From: Modestobacter italicus
GTDB lineage: Bacteria; Actinomycetota; Actinomycetes; Mycobacteriales; Geodermatophilaceae
NCBI RefSeq assembly: GCF_000306785.1
Contig: NC_017955.1
Span: 1,302,001-1,366,000 of the forward strand
DNA: 64,000 nt
Reading direction: 5' to 3'
The position numbers were made by a program, and so were the translations under genes. Position 1 is the first letter of the stretch. Every line of letters begins with the position of its first letter. This document shows positions 33,139 to 41,121 of this stretch, piece by piece. Below the pieces are notes generated by a model. That model searched no databases and was not told the origin of the DNA. It saw nothing but the letters and a program-made list of their open reading frames with translations.

Positions 33139-34710
33139 TCACCTGATCACTGCCGCGGGCGCCGGGGCAGGTCCACGCGCGGGGTCGGGGTCGGGGTCGG
33201 GGACGCGGTGCTGGGCGGGGAGGAACGCCAGCGCGACGACCGCCCCGGCCGCGCTCGCCGCGGCGGCCACCCAGGAGCCGGCGGAGACACCGTCGAGGAA
33301 GGCCTGCTGCACGGCCACGGCCGCGCCGTCGGGCAGCTGGCCGGCCACCGCGAGGCCGGCGAACACCGAGTCCGCCGCTCCCTCGGCCACCGGGGCCGGA
33401 GCGCCGGCGCCGGTGAGCGCGTCGACCACCGAGGGCCCGTAGACCGTGCTCATCACCGAGCCCACGACCGCGACCCCGAGCGTGCCGCCCACCTCCCGGA
33501 CGGTGTCGTTGACCGCCGAGCCGGCACCGGCCTGCTCGCTGCGCAGCGCGCCCATGACCGCCTCGGTGGCCGGGCTGGTCACCAGCCCCAGCCCGGCGGC
33601 CATCAGCACCATCGCGGTGACGATGCGGCCCCAGTAGTCCGACTCCAGCGAGCTGCCGGCGGCCACGGCGAACCCGGCGGCCATGGTCAGCAGCCCGGCG
33701 GCGACCACGAGCTTGGTGCCCAGCGCCCGCATGGCCAGGATCGCCAGCGGGCTCACCGCCCCGATGACCACCGCGAACGGCAGGGTGGCGAGGCCCGCGG
33801 TGAGGGTGTCGTAGCCGCGGACGGCCTGGAAGTACTGGGTGATCAGGAAGATGAAGCCGAAGAGGCTGAAGAACGCCAGCGCGATCGCCCCGCTGCCGAC
33901 CGAGACCCGCGGGTCGGTGAACAGCCGGACGTCGAGCATCGGCTCGGGGCGGCGCAGCTCCCAGCCGACGAAGCCCGCCAGCGCCACCGCGGCGCCCAGG
34001 TAGCCGGCGACGGTGGCCGCGGAGCCCCAGCCGTTGCCCGGCGCCTCGATGGTGGTGACGACGAGCAGGCCGATCGCGGCGACGGACAGGCCGGCGCCGA
34101 CCAGGTCGAACCGGCGCGGTCGGGGGTCGGCGGACTCGGTGAGCAGCAGCCGGCCGGCGGCGACGGCGACGGCGGCCAGCGGCAGGTTGACCAGGAAGAC
34201 CGAGCCCCAGGAGAAGTGCTCGAGCAGGAACCCACCGGTGACCGGCCCGATGGCGACCGACAGCCCGGTGACCGCCGACCACACGCCGATGGCGGTGGCG
34301 CGCTCGCGCCGGTCGGTGAACGTGGTCACCAGCAGCGCGAGGGTGGCCGGGTAGACGGCAGCGGCGGCGACGCCCATGGCCACCCGGGCGGCGATCAGCT
34401 CGCCGGTGCTGTCGGCCAGCGCCGCCAGCGCGGAGGTCGCGGCGAAGAGCACCAGGCCGGTCTCCAGCAGCCGGCGGCGGCCGTAGCGGTCGCCGAGGGC
34501 GCCGCCGAGCAGGAGCAGGGCGGCGAAGGCGAGGGTGTAGCCGTCGACCACCCACTGCAGGTCGCTGGTGGTCGCCGCGAGCTCGCGGCCGATGGTCGGG
34601 AGCGCGACGTTGACGATCGTGTTGTCCACGCTGACGAGCAGCACGGACAGGCAGAGCACGAGCAGCACCCACCACCGGCGGGTGGCGGGCGGGGCGGGGG
34701 GAGTGGTCAC
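33139..34710 (-). CDS. MFS drug exporter, DHA2 family, TetR-controlled
   Basis: Encodes 523 residues from GTG 34710, with AGGAGG just upstream. Fourteen hydrophobic segments are present. VLLVSVDNTIVNVALPTIG (helix 1 signature), GGALGDRYGRRRLLETG (motif A) and GVWSAVTGLSVAIGPVTGGFLLEHFSWGSVFLVNLP (motif C and flank) place it in the QacA/EmrB group. A Pro/Asp tail (PDPDPDPARGP) closes the protein. It is divergent from a TetR gene, with two operator copies in the 78-base gap, so it is almost certainly induced when its substrate releases TetR. Confidence 0.94.
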   Translation of the reverse strand: MTTPPAPPATRRWWVLLVLCLSVLLVSVDNTIVNVALPTIGRELAATTSDLQWVVDGYTLAFAALLLLGGALGDRYGRRRLLETGLVLFAATSALAALADSTGELIAARVAMGVAAAAVYPATLALLVTTFTDRRERATAIGVWSAVTGLSVAIGPVTGGFLLEHFSWGSVFLVNLPLAAVAVAAGRLLLTESADPRPRRFDLVGAGLSVAAIGLLVVTTIEAPGNGWGSAATVAGYLGAAVALAGFVGWELRRPEPMLDVRLFTDPRVSVGSGAIALAFFSLFGFIFLITQYFQAVRGYDTLTAGLATLPFAVVIGAVSPLAILAMRALGTKLVVAAGLLTMAAGFAVAAGSSLESDYWGRIVTAMVLMAAGLGLVTSPATEAVMGALRSEQAGAGSAVNDTVREVGGTLGVAVVGSVMSTVYGPSVVDALTGAGAPAPVAEGAADSVFAGLAVAGQLPDGAAVAVQQAFLDGVSAGSWVAAAASAAGAVVALAFLPAQHRVPDPDPDPARGPAPAPAAVIR

Positions 34711-34723
34711 GACGACCTCCTGG

Positions 34724-34762
34724 TGTAGAACGTTGTGCCATGACCGTAGAACGTTGTTCTAC
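34724..34762. promoter_or_regulatory. Tandem TetR operator in the MFS/tetR divergent promoter
   Basis: GTAGAAC-GTT-GTTCTAC at 34746-34762 is a perfect palindrome. A second copy with an intact left half (GTAGAACGTTGTGCCAT) starts 22 bases earlier at 34724, placing both on nearly the same DNA face. The AT-richer sites sit where promoters of both genes must lie. Confidence 0.8.
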
Positions 34763-34788
34763 TGCGGTCAACGAGGCAGGATGAGGTC

Positions 34789-35385
34789 GTGACAGATGTC
34801 AGCGCCGGCGGTGGCCGGACGCCGAGCCGGGCGGTCGAGCAGGCCCTGGTCGACGCCGCTGAGCGGGTGCTGGTGCGCGACGGGCTCGGCGGCCTGACCG
34901 TGCGGGCGGTCGCCGCCGAGGCCGCGGTGGCCCCGATGGGCGTCTACAACCGGTTCGGCAGCAAGGACGGGCTGGTCGCCGCGGTGCTCGCCCGCGGCTT
35001 CGAGGGGCTGCGGGCCGCCACGGCCGCGGCCGACGACGCCGACCCGGTCGAGCGGTTGCTCACGTGCGGCCGGAACTACCGCAGGTTCGCGCTGGACCAC
35101 CCCCAGCACTACGCCGCGATGTTCGGGGCCGGCTGGGCGGCGGCGGTCCCGACCGAGGAGCTGGTGGACCGCGCCGGTGCGGCGTTCCAGGCGCTGGTCG
35201 ACCGGGTGGGCTACGCCGTGGACCGCGGCGTGCTGCGACCCGGTGACCCGGTGGGCACCGCGCAGCTGATCTGGAGCTCCGTGCACGGCGCCGTCTCCCT
35301 GGAGCTGGCCCACCTCGGCCGGACCGCGGACCCGGCCGCCAGCTACGAGGCGCTGCTCCGGATGCTCCTCGACGGGCTCGGCTGA
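34789..35385 (+). CDS. TetR/AcrR family repressor of the adjacent exporter
   Basis: Encodes 198 residues from GTG 34789. The N-terminal HTH is clear (LGGLTVRAVAAEAAVAPMGVYNRFGSKDGLVAAV, about residues 30-65). The C-terminal ligand-binding part (TetR_C-type, with WSSVHGAVSLELAH) is all helical. The start is GTG after a GAGG-like site. It lies divergent from the DHA2 exporter gene and overlaps its promoter through the paired operators, so it most likely represses both. The inducer is unknown. Confidence 0.93.
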   Translation: MTDVSAGGGRTPSRAVEQALVDAAERVLVRDGLGGLTVRAVAAEAAVAPMGVYNRFGSKDGLVAAVLARGFEGLRAATAAADDADPVERLLTCGRNYRRFALDHPQHYAAMFGAGWAAAVPTEELVDRAGAAFQALVDRVGYAVDRGVLRPGDPVGTAQLIWSSVHGAVSLELAHLGRTADPAASYEALLRMLLDGLG

Positions 35386-35478
35386 CCCGGAGGGGTGAGG
35401 CCGGGAGCTCCCCGGCGACGTGGAGCTCCAGCGGCCGCTCCCGCGTGCCGACCCCTGCACAGACGAAAGGGGCCGGTC

Positions 35479-35661
35479 ATGTTGACCTTGGCGTGCAGTG
35501 CAGTGGCTCAGGCGGGGACCGTGGCGACGACCGCGTCGCTGGACGACACCTCCGCCGACGCGTTGTTGTTCGTGGCCGGTTGGCTGACCACGGCCGCCGA
35601 CCTGACCTCCCACGGGATGCTCATCCGCGACCTCGGGACGACCTTCGACGTCCTGCTGTAG
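35479..35661 (+). CDS. Small hypothetical protein (60 aa)
   Basis: Encodes 60 residues from ATG 35479, which is preceded by GAAAGGGG at good spacing. The sequence is MLTLACSAVAQAG..., Ala/Thr/Leu-rich with a moderately hydrophobic middle (ADALLFVAGWLTTAADL) and no recognised domain. A hairpin follows ten bases after the stop. The ribosome site and terminator support a real small gene. It might be co-transcribed with tetR (93-base gap). Confidence 0.5.
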   Translation: MLTLACSAVAQAGTVATTASLDDTSADALLFVAGWLTTAADLTSHGMLIRDLGTTFDVLL

Positions 35662-35670
35662 ACGAAGGAC

Positions 35671-35721
35671 CCCCCGTGCCCCCCGCCACTCGCAGGCTCG
35701 CGGCGGGACCCTGCACGGGGG
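35671..35721. terminator. Compound hairpin between converging genes
   Basis: CCCCCGTGC at 35671-35679 pairs with GCACGGGGG at 35713-35721, and an inner CCCCGCC/GGCGGG stem can stack in between. It lies between the 60-aa gene and the convergent DUF2786 gene. Confidence 0.55.
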
Positions 35722-35724
35722 CCG

Positions 35725-36966
35725 TCACCCGCTGCTGAGCGGGGCGCTGCGTGAGGTGCCGAGGTCGGCGGCGTCGGCTGCTCGCCGGCCGGCGTGCCAG
35801 CCGGCCGGGTCCACGGTGCGGCCGCTGCGGCGGCGCACCGAGGGGAACAGCTCCTCCACCGCCCGGTCCACCGCCGCCTGGCGGCCGGCCAGCACCGGGG
35901 CCAGGTCGCTGCCGTAGGTGGCGGTGGCCTCCCGCCGCGCGGAGTCCCGCGCCGCGGTCAGCCGCTCCTCGATCCGCTGCGCGTAGGAGTAGAGGAAGCC
36001 GCGCCGGTAGGCCGTCGACCGGCCGCGCGGCCCGGCCAGCGGCACCGCGTCGGCCAGTGCCCGACCGGACTGCAGCAGCAGCGAGGTGACCAGCAGGTCC
36101 ACCACGTCCAGGTCGCCGGGCATCCCGACCAGCGTGGCGATGCCGAACGCCGGCAGGAGCACCACCCGCACCCCGTTCGCCGACCCGGCCGCCTGGACGA
36201 TCGCCGCCTTCGCCTCCGCGTGCGGGTCGTCGAGGTGCAGCCGGCGGGCCTGGACCTGCCCCGCGCCCGCCGGTGCACCCGCGCGCCGGCCGAGCATCGC
36301 GGTGTCGATCGCGTGCCGGGCCATCAGCTCCTGCGCCTTGGCCGTCAGCGACTCGGCCTCGGCCTCGAACTCGGTCGACTCGGCCTTCGCCAGCAGCCCT
36401 CGGATGCGGCTGAGCGCTCGGGCGTCGACGGCCTCCTCCCAGCCGCTGTCGGCGAGCACCGCCGCCGACCAGCCCGAGGGCGGGGGCAGCAGCTGCTCCA
36501 GCCGGGGGAGGCCGCGCAGCAGCCCGACCACCCGCAGCACGTCCCGCCAGGCCGCGGCCGGGGCGATCTGCTCCGCCCGCCACCAGCCGGCCACGGTGCG
36601 CGCCGGGCCGTCCAGCTCGGCCAGCTGCGCCGTCCAGGCGCGGGGCGCCCGCCCGGCCGCGTCGGCTGCGGCGGCCTGTCCGGTGATCACCGCGCCGACG
36701 AGCCGGCCCGCCCGGGCGCTGACCTTCCGCCGCACCACGTGGGTGAGGTCCGCCGGTTGCCAGCCGCCCTCCCAGAGGACCGGGAGCAGCTCGAGCAGCA
36801 CCTCCTGGGCGTGCCCGTGCGAGTCGACCGCCGGGTCGCGGAGCAGCAGCCGGTCGACCACCCGGTCCAGCTCCTGCCCGGTCACGCCGGGCTGGGCGGC
36901 CAGTCGGGCACCGGCCATCAGCAGGCGCAGCACGTCGTCCACGGTCGGGGCGCTCCTCGGGGTCAC
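35725..36966 (-). CDS. DUF2786 domain protein
   Basis: Encodes 413 residues from GTG 36966; the open frame continues upstream but is Pro/Arg-rich there. The middle holds a DUF2786 motif (LSRIRGLLAKAESTEFEAEAESLTAKAQELMARHAID, about 215-255), often found in proteins near stress or restriction genes. The flanks are helical, with a long C-terminal half rich in Arg and Ala. No catalytic residues are obvious. Function is unknown; many actinobacteria encode a copy of similar length. It is convergent with the small gene at 35479 and divergent from the PEP-mutase family gene. Confidence 0.85.
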   Translation of the reverse strand: MTPRSAPTVDDVLRLLMAGARLAAQPGVTGQELDRVVDRLLLRDPAVDSHGHAQEVLLELLPVLWEGGWQPADLTHVVRRKVSARAGRLVGAVITGQAAAADAAGRAPRAWTAQLAELDGPARTVAGWWRAEQIAPAAAWRDVLRVVGLLRGLPRLEQLLPPPSGWSAAVLADSGWEEAVDARALSRIRGLLAKAESTEFEAEAESLTAKAQELMARHAIDTAMLGRRAGAPAGAGQVQARRLHLDDPHAEAKAAIVQAAGSANGVRVVLLPAFGIATLVGMPGDLDVVDLLVTSLLLQSGRALADAVPLAGPRGRSTAYRRGFLYSYAQRIEERLTAARDSARREATATYGSDLAPVLAGRQAAVDRAVEELFPSVRRRSGRTVDPAGWHAGRRAADAADLGTSRSAPLSSG

Positions 36967-37100
36967 CCGGTCAGCGTGCCGTGGACCGGGCGGCGCACCG
37001 AGGCCCGGGGGGCAGCTGGGGACGACGCCGTCCGGTGTGGACGGCGGCGCGCACGACCCGCCGTGCGGCCCTACCCTCACCGCCGCGCACGGTCGGCCCG

Positions 37101-37122
37101 GTCGACGTGTCGACCTGTCGAC
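37101..37122. repeat. Three GTCGAC motifs at 8-bp spacing
   Basis: GTCGAC occurs at 37101, 37109 and 37117, ending 21 bases before the start of the isocitrate lyase/PEP mutase family gene. The even spacing and promoter position could mark a regulator site, but the motif is also a common palindrome in GC-rich DNA. Confidence 0.35.
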
Positions 37123-37142
37123 GGGTGGCTACGTTGACCGGC

Positions 37143-37925
37143 ATGGCTGACCTCGCGACCCGCGCCCGGACCCTGCTCGACCTGCACACCGCGCCGGAGA
37201 TCCTCACCCTGACCAACGTCTGGGACGTCGTCTCCGCCACCGTGGTCGCCGGCACGCCGGGGGTGCGGGCGCTGGCCACGGCGAGCCACTCGATCGCGGC
37301 GACGTTCGGCTACGAGGACGGCGAGAACATCCCGCTGGAGCTGCACCTGGACATGGTCGGCCGGATCGTGGCGGCGGTCGACGTCCCGGTGAGCATGGAC
37401 CTCGAGGCCGGCTACGGCGACGCGGGGGAGACCGTCCGGCGGGCGATCGAGGTGGGCGTCGTCGGCGGCAACCTGGAGGACCAGATGAAGCCGCTGGACG
37501 AGGCCGTCGCCGCGGTCGAGGCCGTGGTGCGCGCCGGCCGGGACGCCGGCATCGACTTCGTGCTCAACGCGCGCACCGACGCCTTCGTGAAGGCCGCACC
37601 CGACGCCGACCGCGGCGAGCTGGTCGCCGAGGCCGTCCGGCGGGGGCAGGCGTTCCTCGAGGCCGGGGCCCCGGTGGTCTTCGTGCCGCGGCTGGTCGAC
37701 CGCGAGGAGATCGCCGCCGTCGTCGAGGGCCTGGGCCGCGGCAGGCTGACCCTGATCAGCGTCCCCGGTGCGTCGTTGCCGGCCCGCGAGCTGCAGGAGC
37801 TCGGCGTCGCCCGGGTGTCCACCGGGCCGTTCACCCAGCGGGTCGCGCTGACCGCGCTGCAGGACGCGGTGACCGAGATGGTCGCCGGGGGCACGCTCCC
37901 CGAGGGCACCCGCCCGCTGAACTAG
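37143..37925 (+). CDS. Isocitrate lyase/PEP mutase family protein
   Basis: Encodes 260 residues from ATG 37143. It is a TIM barrel of the ICL/PEPM superfamily: LTNVWDVVSATVVA, MDLEAGYGDAGETVRRAIEVGVVGGNLEDQMKP (metal and acid residues) and FVLNARTDAF. The ICL catalytic loop KKCGH is absent, so it belongs to the oxaloacetate/PEP-type or carboxyphosphonoenolpyruvate-like branch rather than a glyoxylate-cycle isocitrate lyase. Activity is likely C-C or P-C bond lysis of a small carboxylate. The next gene starts immediately after its stop (GTG directly following TAG). Confidence 0.88.
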   Translation: MADLATRARTLLDLHTAPEILTLTNVWDVVSATVVAGTPGVRALATASHSIAATFGYEDGENIPLELHLDMVGRIVAAVDVPVSMDLEAGYGDAGETVRRAIEVGVVGGNLEDQMKPLDEAVAAVEAVVRAGRDAGIDFVLNARTDAFVKAAPDADRGELVAEAVRRGQAFLEAGAPVVFVPRLVDREEIAAVVEGLGRGRLTLISVPGASLPARELQELGVARVSTGPFTQRVALTALQDAVTEMVAGGTLPEGTRPLN

Positions 37926-38444
37926 GTGGCCGCCGGGGTCTCTCCCCGGCTGGCGTGGGCGGCCGAGCTGGCCGCCCCGCGGCCGGGTGACCGCGTGCTG
38001 GAGGTCGGCTGCGGGCACGGCGTGCTGCTCTCGCTGCTCGCCGACCGGCTGACCACCGGCCAGGTCCTAGGGCTGGACCGCTCCGCCACCATGACGGCCG
38101 CGGCGGCACGGCGGAACGCCGCCGCGGTCGCCCGGGGGACCGTGGCCGTGCGCACCGCGGAGCTGCTGGACGCCGGGCTGGACGTCGGCTGGGCCGACCT
38201 GGTCGTCGCCGTGCACGTCGGGGCGTTCTGGCGCCCGCCGGCGGACGGGTACGGCGTCGTCCGGCAGGTGCTCACCGAGGGTGGCCGCTTCCTGCTCGTC
38301 GACCAGCCGCTCCGGCCCGGGCAGGCCGAGGACCGCGTCGCGCGCGTCGCCGCACTCGCGGCTCCGCACGGGCTCCGGGTCACCGCGCACCACCGCGGTG
38401 ACACCCCACCGCGGCCCTCGATCGCCGTCGAGCTCCGGCGGTGA
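37926..38444 (+). CDS. Class I SAM-dependent methyltransferase
   Basis: Encodes 172 residues from GTG 37926, with no gap after the preceding stop. Motif I VLEVGCGHGVLLSLLA (about 24-39), an acidic strand-2 end (VLGLDRSATM) and WADLVVAVHVGAF (motif IV) fit a small class I methyltransferase. The C-terminal half is short, lacking a clear substrate domain. It is translationally coupled to the PEP-mutase family gene. The target is unknown. Confidence 0.87.
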   Translation: MAAGVSPRLAWAAELAAPRPGDRVLEVGCGHGVLLSLLADRLTTGQVLGLDRSATMTAAAARRNAAAVARGTVAVRTAELLDAGLDVGWADLVVAVHVGAFWRPPADGYGVVRQVLTEGGRFLLVDQPLRPGQAEDRVARVAALAAPHGLRVTAHHRGDTPPRPSIAVELRR

Positions 38445-38502
38445 GCAGCGGGTACGGCTCAGCCCGGCCGCACCGGGCGGCGGGACCGCCTAGCCTGCGC
38501 GG

Positions 38503-39108
38503 GTGCGCAGCGAGCGCGGCCTCGACCGCCTGGTCACCTTCCTCGACGCCGTGGTCGCCATCGCGATCACCCTGCTGGTGCTGCCGCTGATCGAGGTGCT
38601 GGCCGCGGGCCGCGACGAGGACCTCGGCGCCGTCCTGGCCGACGAGGTCGGGCAGTTCGGTGCCTTCGCGCTGAGCTTCGTGGTGATCGCCCGGCTGTGG
38701 CTGGCCCACCACCGGATCGTCGAGCTCGTCGGCGCGTACGACGACGCCTTCCTCCGGGTGAACCTGTGCTGGGCGTTCACCATCGTGCTGCTGCCCTTCG
38801 CCACTGAGGTGATCGCCGAGTTCGGCACCGACCGGCTGTCGGTGGGCCTGTACATCGGCACGATCCTGGCGAGCTCCGCCGCGACCACGGTGCTGGTGGC
38901 GCTCCTCCGCCGGCGGGCGCCGCTGCGCCGGCACGGCGTCCCGGCCGCGGACGTCCACGTGGCGCCGTCCGCCGTCCTCACCGGGCTGCTGGGGCTCGCC
39001 CTGGTGGTGGGCACCGTGTTCCGGTCGGTCAACTTCTTCGCGCTGTTCCTGCTGTTCCTCAGCGGCCCGGCCGAACGGATCGTCCGCCGCGTGCGACTGC
39101 CGGGGTGA
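38503..39108 (+). CDS. TMEM175-like potassium channel protein (DUF1211)
   Basis: Encodes 201 residues from GTG 38503 with about six helices. The first helix motif RLVTFLDAVVAIAITLLVLPL corresponds to the RxxxFSD selectivity-filter signature of bacterial TMEM175, with Leu in place of the usual Ser. Two further helices (FALSFVVIARLWLAHHRI, LCWAFTIVLLPFATEVIAEFG) match the single-repeat family. Bacterial homologues form tetrameric K+-permeable channels. It is between the methyltransferase and acyl-CoA dehydrogenase genes but is separated from each by ~60-90 bases. Confidence 0.88.
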   Translation: MRSERGLDRLVTFLDAVVAIAITLLVLPLIEVLAAGRDEDLGAVLADEVGQFGAFALSFVVIARLWLAHHRIVELVGAYDDAFLRVNLCWAFTIVLLPFATEVIAEFGTDRLSVGLYIGTILASSAATTVLVALLRRRAPLRRHGVPAADVHVAPSAVLTGLLGLALVVGTVFRSVNFFALFLLFLSGPAERIVRRVRLPG

Positions 39109-39197
39109 CCAGCACCACTCTCGGTGGCTGACCCGGCGGATCGGGCGGAGCATCGGGGCAGCACGTCGACGTCGACGAGAGAGAAGGCACCGCTGCC

Positions 39198-40376
39198 ATG
39201 ACCGATCTGCTCCTGCCCGCCGACTTCTTCGGTTTCCAGTCGTTGCTCCCCGACGACGAGCAGAAGGAACTGGTGGCCCTCCGGGAGTTCCTTGAGTCGG
39301 AGGTCAAGCCCCGCGTCAACGCCGCCTGGGCGGCCGCCGAGTTCCCGCACGACCTCATCCCGAAGTTCGCCGAGGCCGACATCGTCGGCCGCGCCTACGA
39401 CTGGGACGGCCGCCCCCGCGCGTCCCGCCTGTTCACCGGCTTCCAGGCCCTCGAGCTCTCCCGGGTCGACCCGTCGATGGCCACCTTCATCGGTGTGCAC
39501 CAGGGCCTGGCGATGGGCTCCATCATGGTCCTCGGCTCCAAGGAGCAGCGGCAGCGCTGGATCCCGTCGATGATGCGGATGCAGACCATCGGCGCCTTCG
39601 GGCTGACCGAGCCCGAGGGCGGTTCCGACGTCGCCCGCGGGATGCGCACCACCGCACGCCGGGACGGCGACTCCTGGGTGCTCGACGGCGCCAAGCGCTG
39701 GATCGGCAACGGCACCTTCGCCGACGTCGTGGTGGTCTTCGCCCGCGACGTGGACGACGACCAGGTCAAGACCTTCGTCGTGGAGAAGGGCACGCCCGGC
39801 TTCGTCGCCACGAAGATCGAGGACAAGTTCTCGCTGCGCACCGTGCAGAACGCCGACCTGACGTTCACCGACTGCCGGATCCCCGCGGAGAACAAGCTCG
39901 AGGACGGCAACACCTTCAAGGACGTCAACAAGGTCCTCAAGGTGACCCGCGGAGGGGTCGCCTGGAGCGGCGTCGGCTGCCAGCTCGGCGCCTACGAGGT
40001 CGCGCTGGCCTACGCCAAGGAGCGCGAGCAGTTCGGCAAGCCGATCGGCAGCTTCCAGCTGATCCAGGACCTGCTGGCCCGGATGCTGGGCAACGTCACC
40101 GCCAGCCTCGGCATGACGGTGCGGGTCTCCCAGCTGCAGGAGGTCGACGCGCTGCGCGACGACCAGGCGGCGCTGGCCAAGAGCTACGTGACCGCCCGCG
40201 GGCGGGAGACCGTCGCGTGGGCCCGCGAGCTGTTCGGCGGCAACGGCATCGTGCTGGAGAACGACGTGATCCGGTTCTTCGCCGACGCCGAGGCGCTCTA
40301 CTCCTACGAGGGCACCCGGCAGATGAACACGCTCATCGTCGGCCGCTCGATCACCGGTCTGAGCGCCTTCGTCTGA
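39198..40376 (+). CDS. Acyl-CoA dehydrogenase (glutaryl-CoA dehydrogenase-like)
   Basis: Encodes 392 residues, full length, from ATG 39198 after AGAGAGAAGG. Signatures: FGLTEPEGGSDVARGMRTTA (FAD and substrate loop), RWIGNGTFADVVVVFA, VQNADLTFTDCRIP, REQFGKPIGSFQLIQDLLARM and the late YEGTRQMN, whose Glu is the catalytic base position in this subfamily. The pattern LFGGNGIVLENDV agrees with the GcdH-like branch. It oxidises a short acyl-CoA and passes electrons to ETF. Codon bias and spacing suggest good expression. A 46-bp palindrome ends the unit. Confidence 0.93.
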   Translation: MTDLLLPADFFGFQSLLPDDEQKELVALREFLESEVKPRVNAAWAAAEFPHDLIPKFAEADIVGRAYDWDGRPRASRLFTGFQALELSRVDPSMATFIGVHQGLAMGSIMVLGSKEQRQRWIPSMMRMQTIGAFGLTEPEGGSDVARGMRTTARRDGDSWVLDGAKRWIGNGTFADVVVVFARDVDDDQVKTFVVEKGTPGFVATKIEDKFSLRTVQNADLTFTDCRIPAENKLEDGNTFKDVNKVLKVTRGGVAWSGVGCQLGAYEVALAYAKEREQFGKPIGSFQLIQDLLARMLGNVTASLGMTVRVSQLQEVDALRDDQAALAKSYVTARGRETVAWARELFGGNGIVLENDVIRFFADAEALYSYEGTRQMNTLIVGRSITGLSAFV

Positions 40377-40382
40377 CCCCGG

Positions 40383-40428
40383 ACGTACGACGGCCCCCGG
40401 TGCAGCTGCACCGGGGGCCGTCGTACGT
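40383..40428. terminator. Perfect 46-bp palindrome, bidirectional terminator
   Basis: ACGTACGACGGCCCCCGGTG and its continuation to 40405 is exactly complementary to 40406-40428, giving a 23-bp arm with no spacer. It lies seven bases after the acyl-CoA dehydrogenase stop and ten bases from the stop of the convergent DUF3618 gene. Confidence 0.88.
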
Positions 40429-40437
40429 GTCAGCGGA

Positions 40438-41103
40438 TCAGGACTGCGCGTGCCCCTGGACCGTCTGCTTGGCGTCCTGGGCGGTGCCCTGGACGTCCGA
40501 GGCGGCGGACTGGCCCTCGGCCTTGACCGTCTGCACACCGTCCTGCGCGGTCTCCTTGACCGACTGGACGGCGTCCTGGGCGGCCGGCTTCAGGTTGTCG
40601 CCGATCTCCTGCGCGACGTTCTTGGCCTGGTCGACCAGCGGCTGCGAGTGCTCCTTGACCGCGGTCTCCGCCTGCGAGGCGAGCTGCTTCTCCTTCTCGC
40701 TGGTGGGCAGCAGCGAGGAGACGAGCCAGCCGACGCCGAAGGCGATGAGGCCCGCGGCCAGCGGGTTGCCCTGCGCCTGGCGCTGGAGGGTGTCGGGAGC
40801 GGACTGCACGGCACCCACCGCGGAGGAGGCGGCGTTCTGCACGCTGCCGGCCGCGGAGGAGGCGGCGTGCTGGGCGGAGCCGGTCACGTTCGAGGTCGTG
40901 TTGCCCATCTGCGCTCCCTTGTCGTGGGCGGCGCCGAACACCCTGTCCTTCAGGCCGGCGACGCTGCTCTTGGCCCGGCCGACGCGGCGGTCCACCACGC
41001 GGGTCGGGTTGACCTTCTCGTTCAGCGCGTCGACCTCGTAGCTGAGGTTGGCGCGGGTGTCCTCGATCTGGCGGCGGATCACGTCCGGGTCACTGCTGGT
41101 CAT
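40438..41103 (-). CDS. DUF3618 protein
   Basis: Encodes 221 residues. The N-terminal DUF3618 motif (DVIRRQIEDTRANLSYEVDALNEKVNPTRVVDRRV, about 7-42) is typical of actinobacterial membrane-associated stress proteins. One membrane helix follows (LAAGLIAFGVGWLVSSLLP, about 115-133). Long Gln/Ala-rich heptad-like repeats (VKETAQDGVQTVKAEGQ) form coiled coils or LEA-like segments near the C-terminus. It is the last gene of a three-gene minus-strand operon with Holin-X and another coiled-coil protein. It probably acts at the membrane under stress; the mechanism is unknown. Confidence 0.88.
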   Translation of the reverse strand: MTSSDPDVIRRQIEDTRANLSYEVDALNEKVNPTRVVDRRVGRAKSSVAGLKDRVFGAAHDKGAQMGNTTSNVTGSAQHAASSAAGSVQNAASSAVGAVQSAPDTLQRQAQGNPLAAGLIAFGVGWLVSSLLPTSEKEKQLASQAETAVKEHSQPLVDQAKNVAQEIGDNLKPAAQDAVQSVKETAQDGVQTVKAEGQSAASDVQGTAQDAKQTVQGHAQS

Positions 41104-41121
41104 GTCGGTCTCCGTTCCGGG

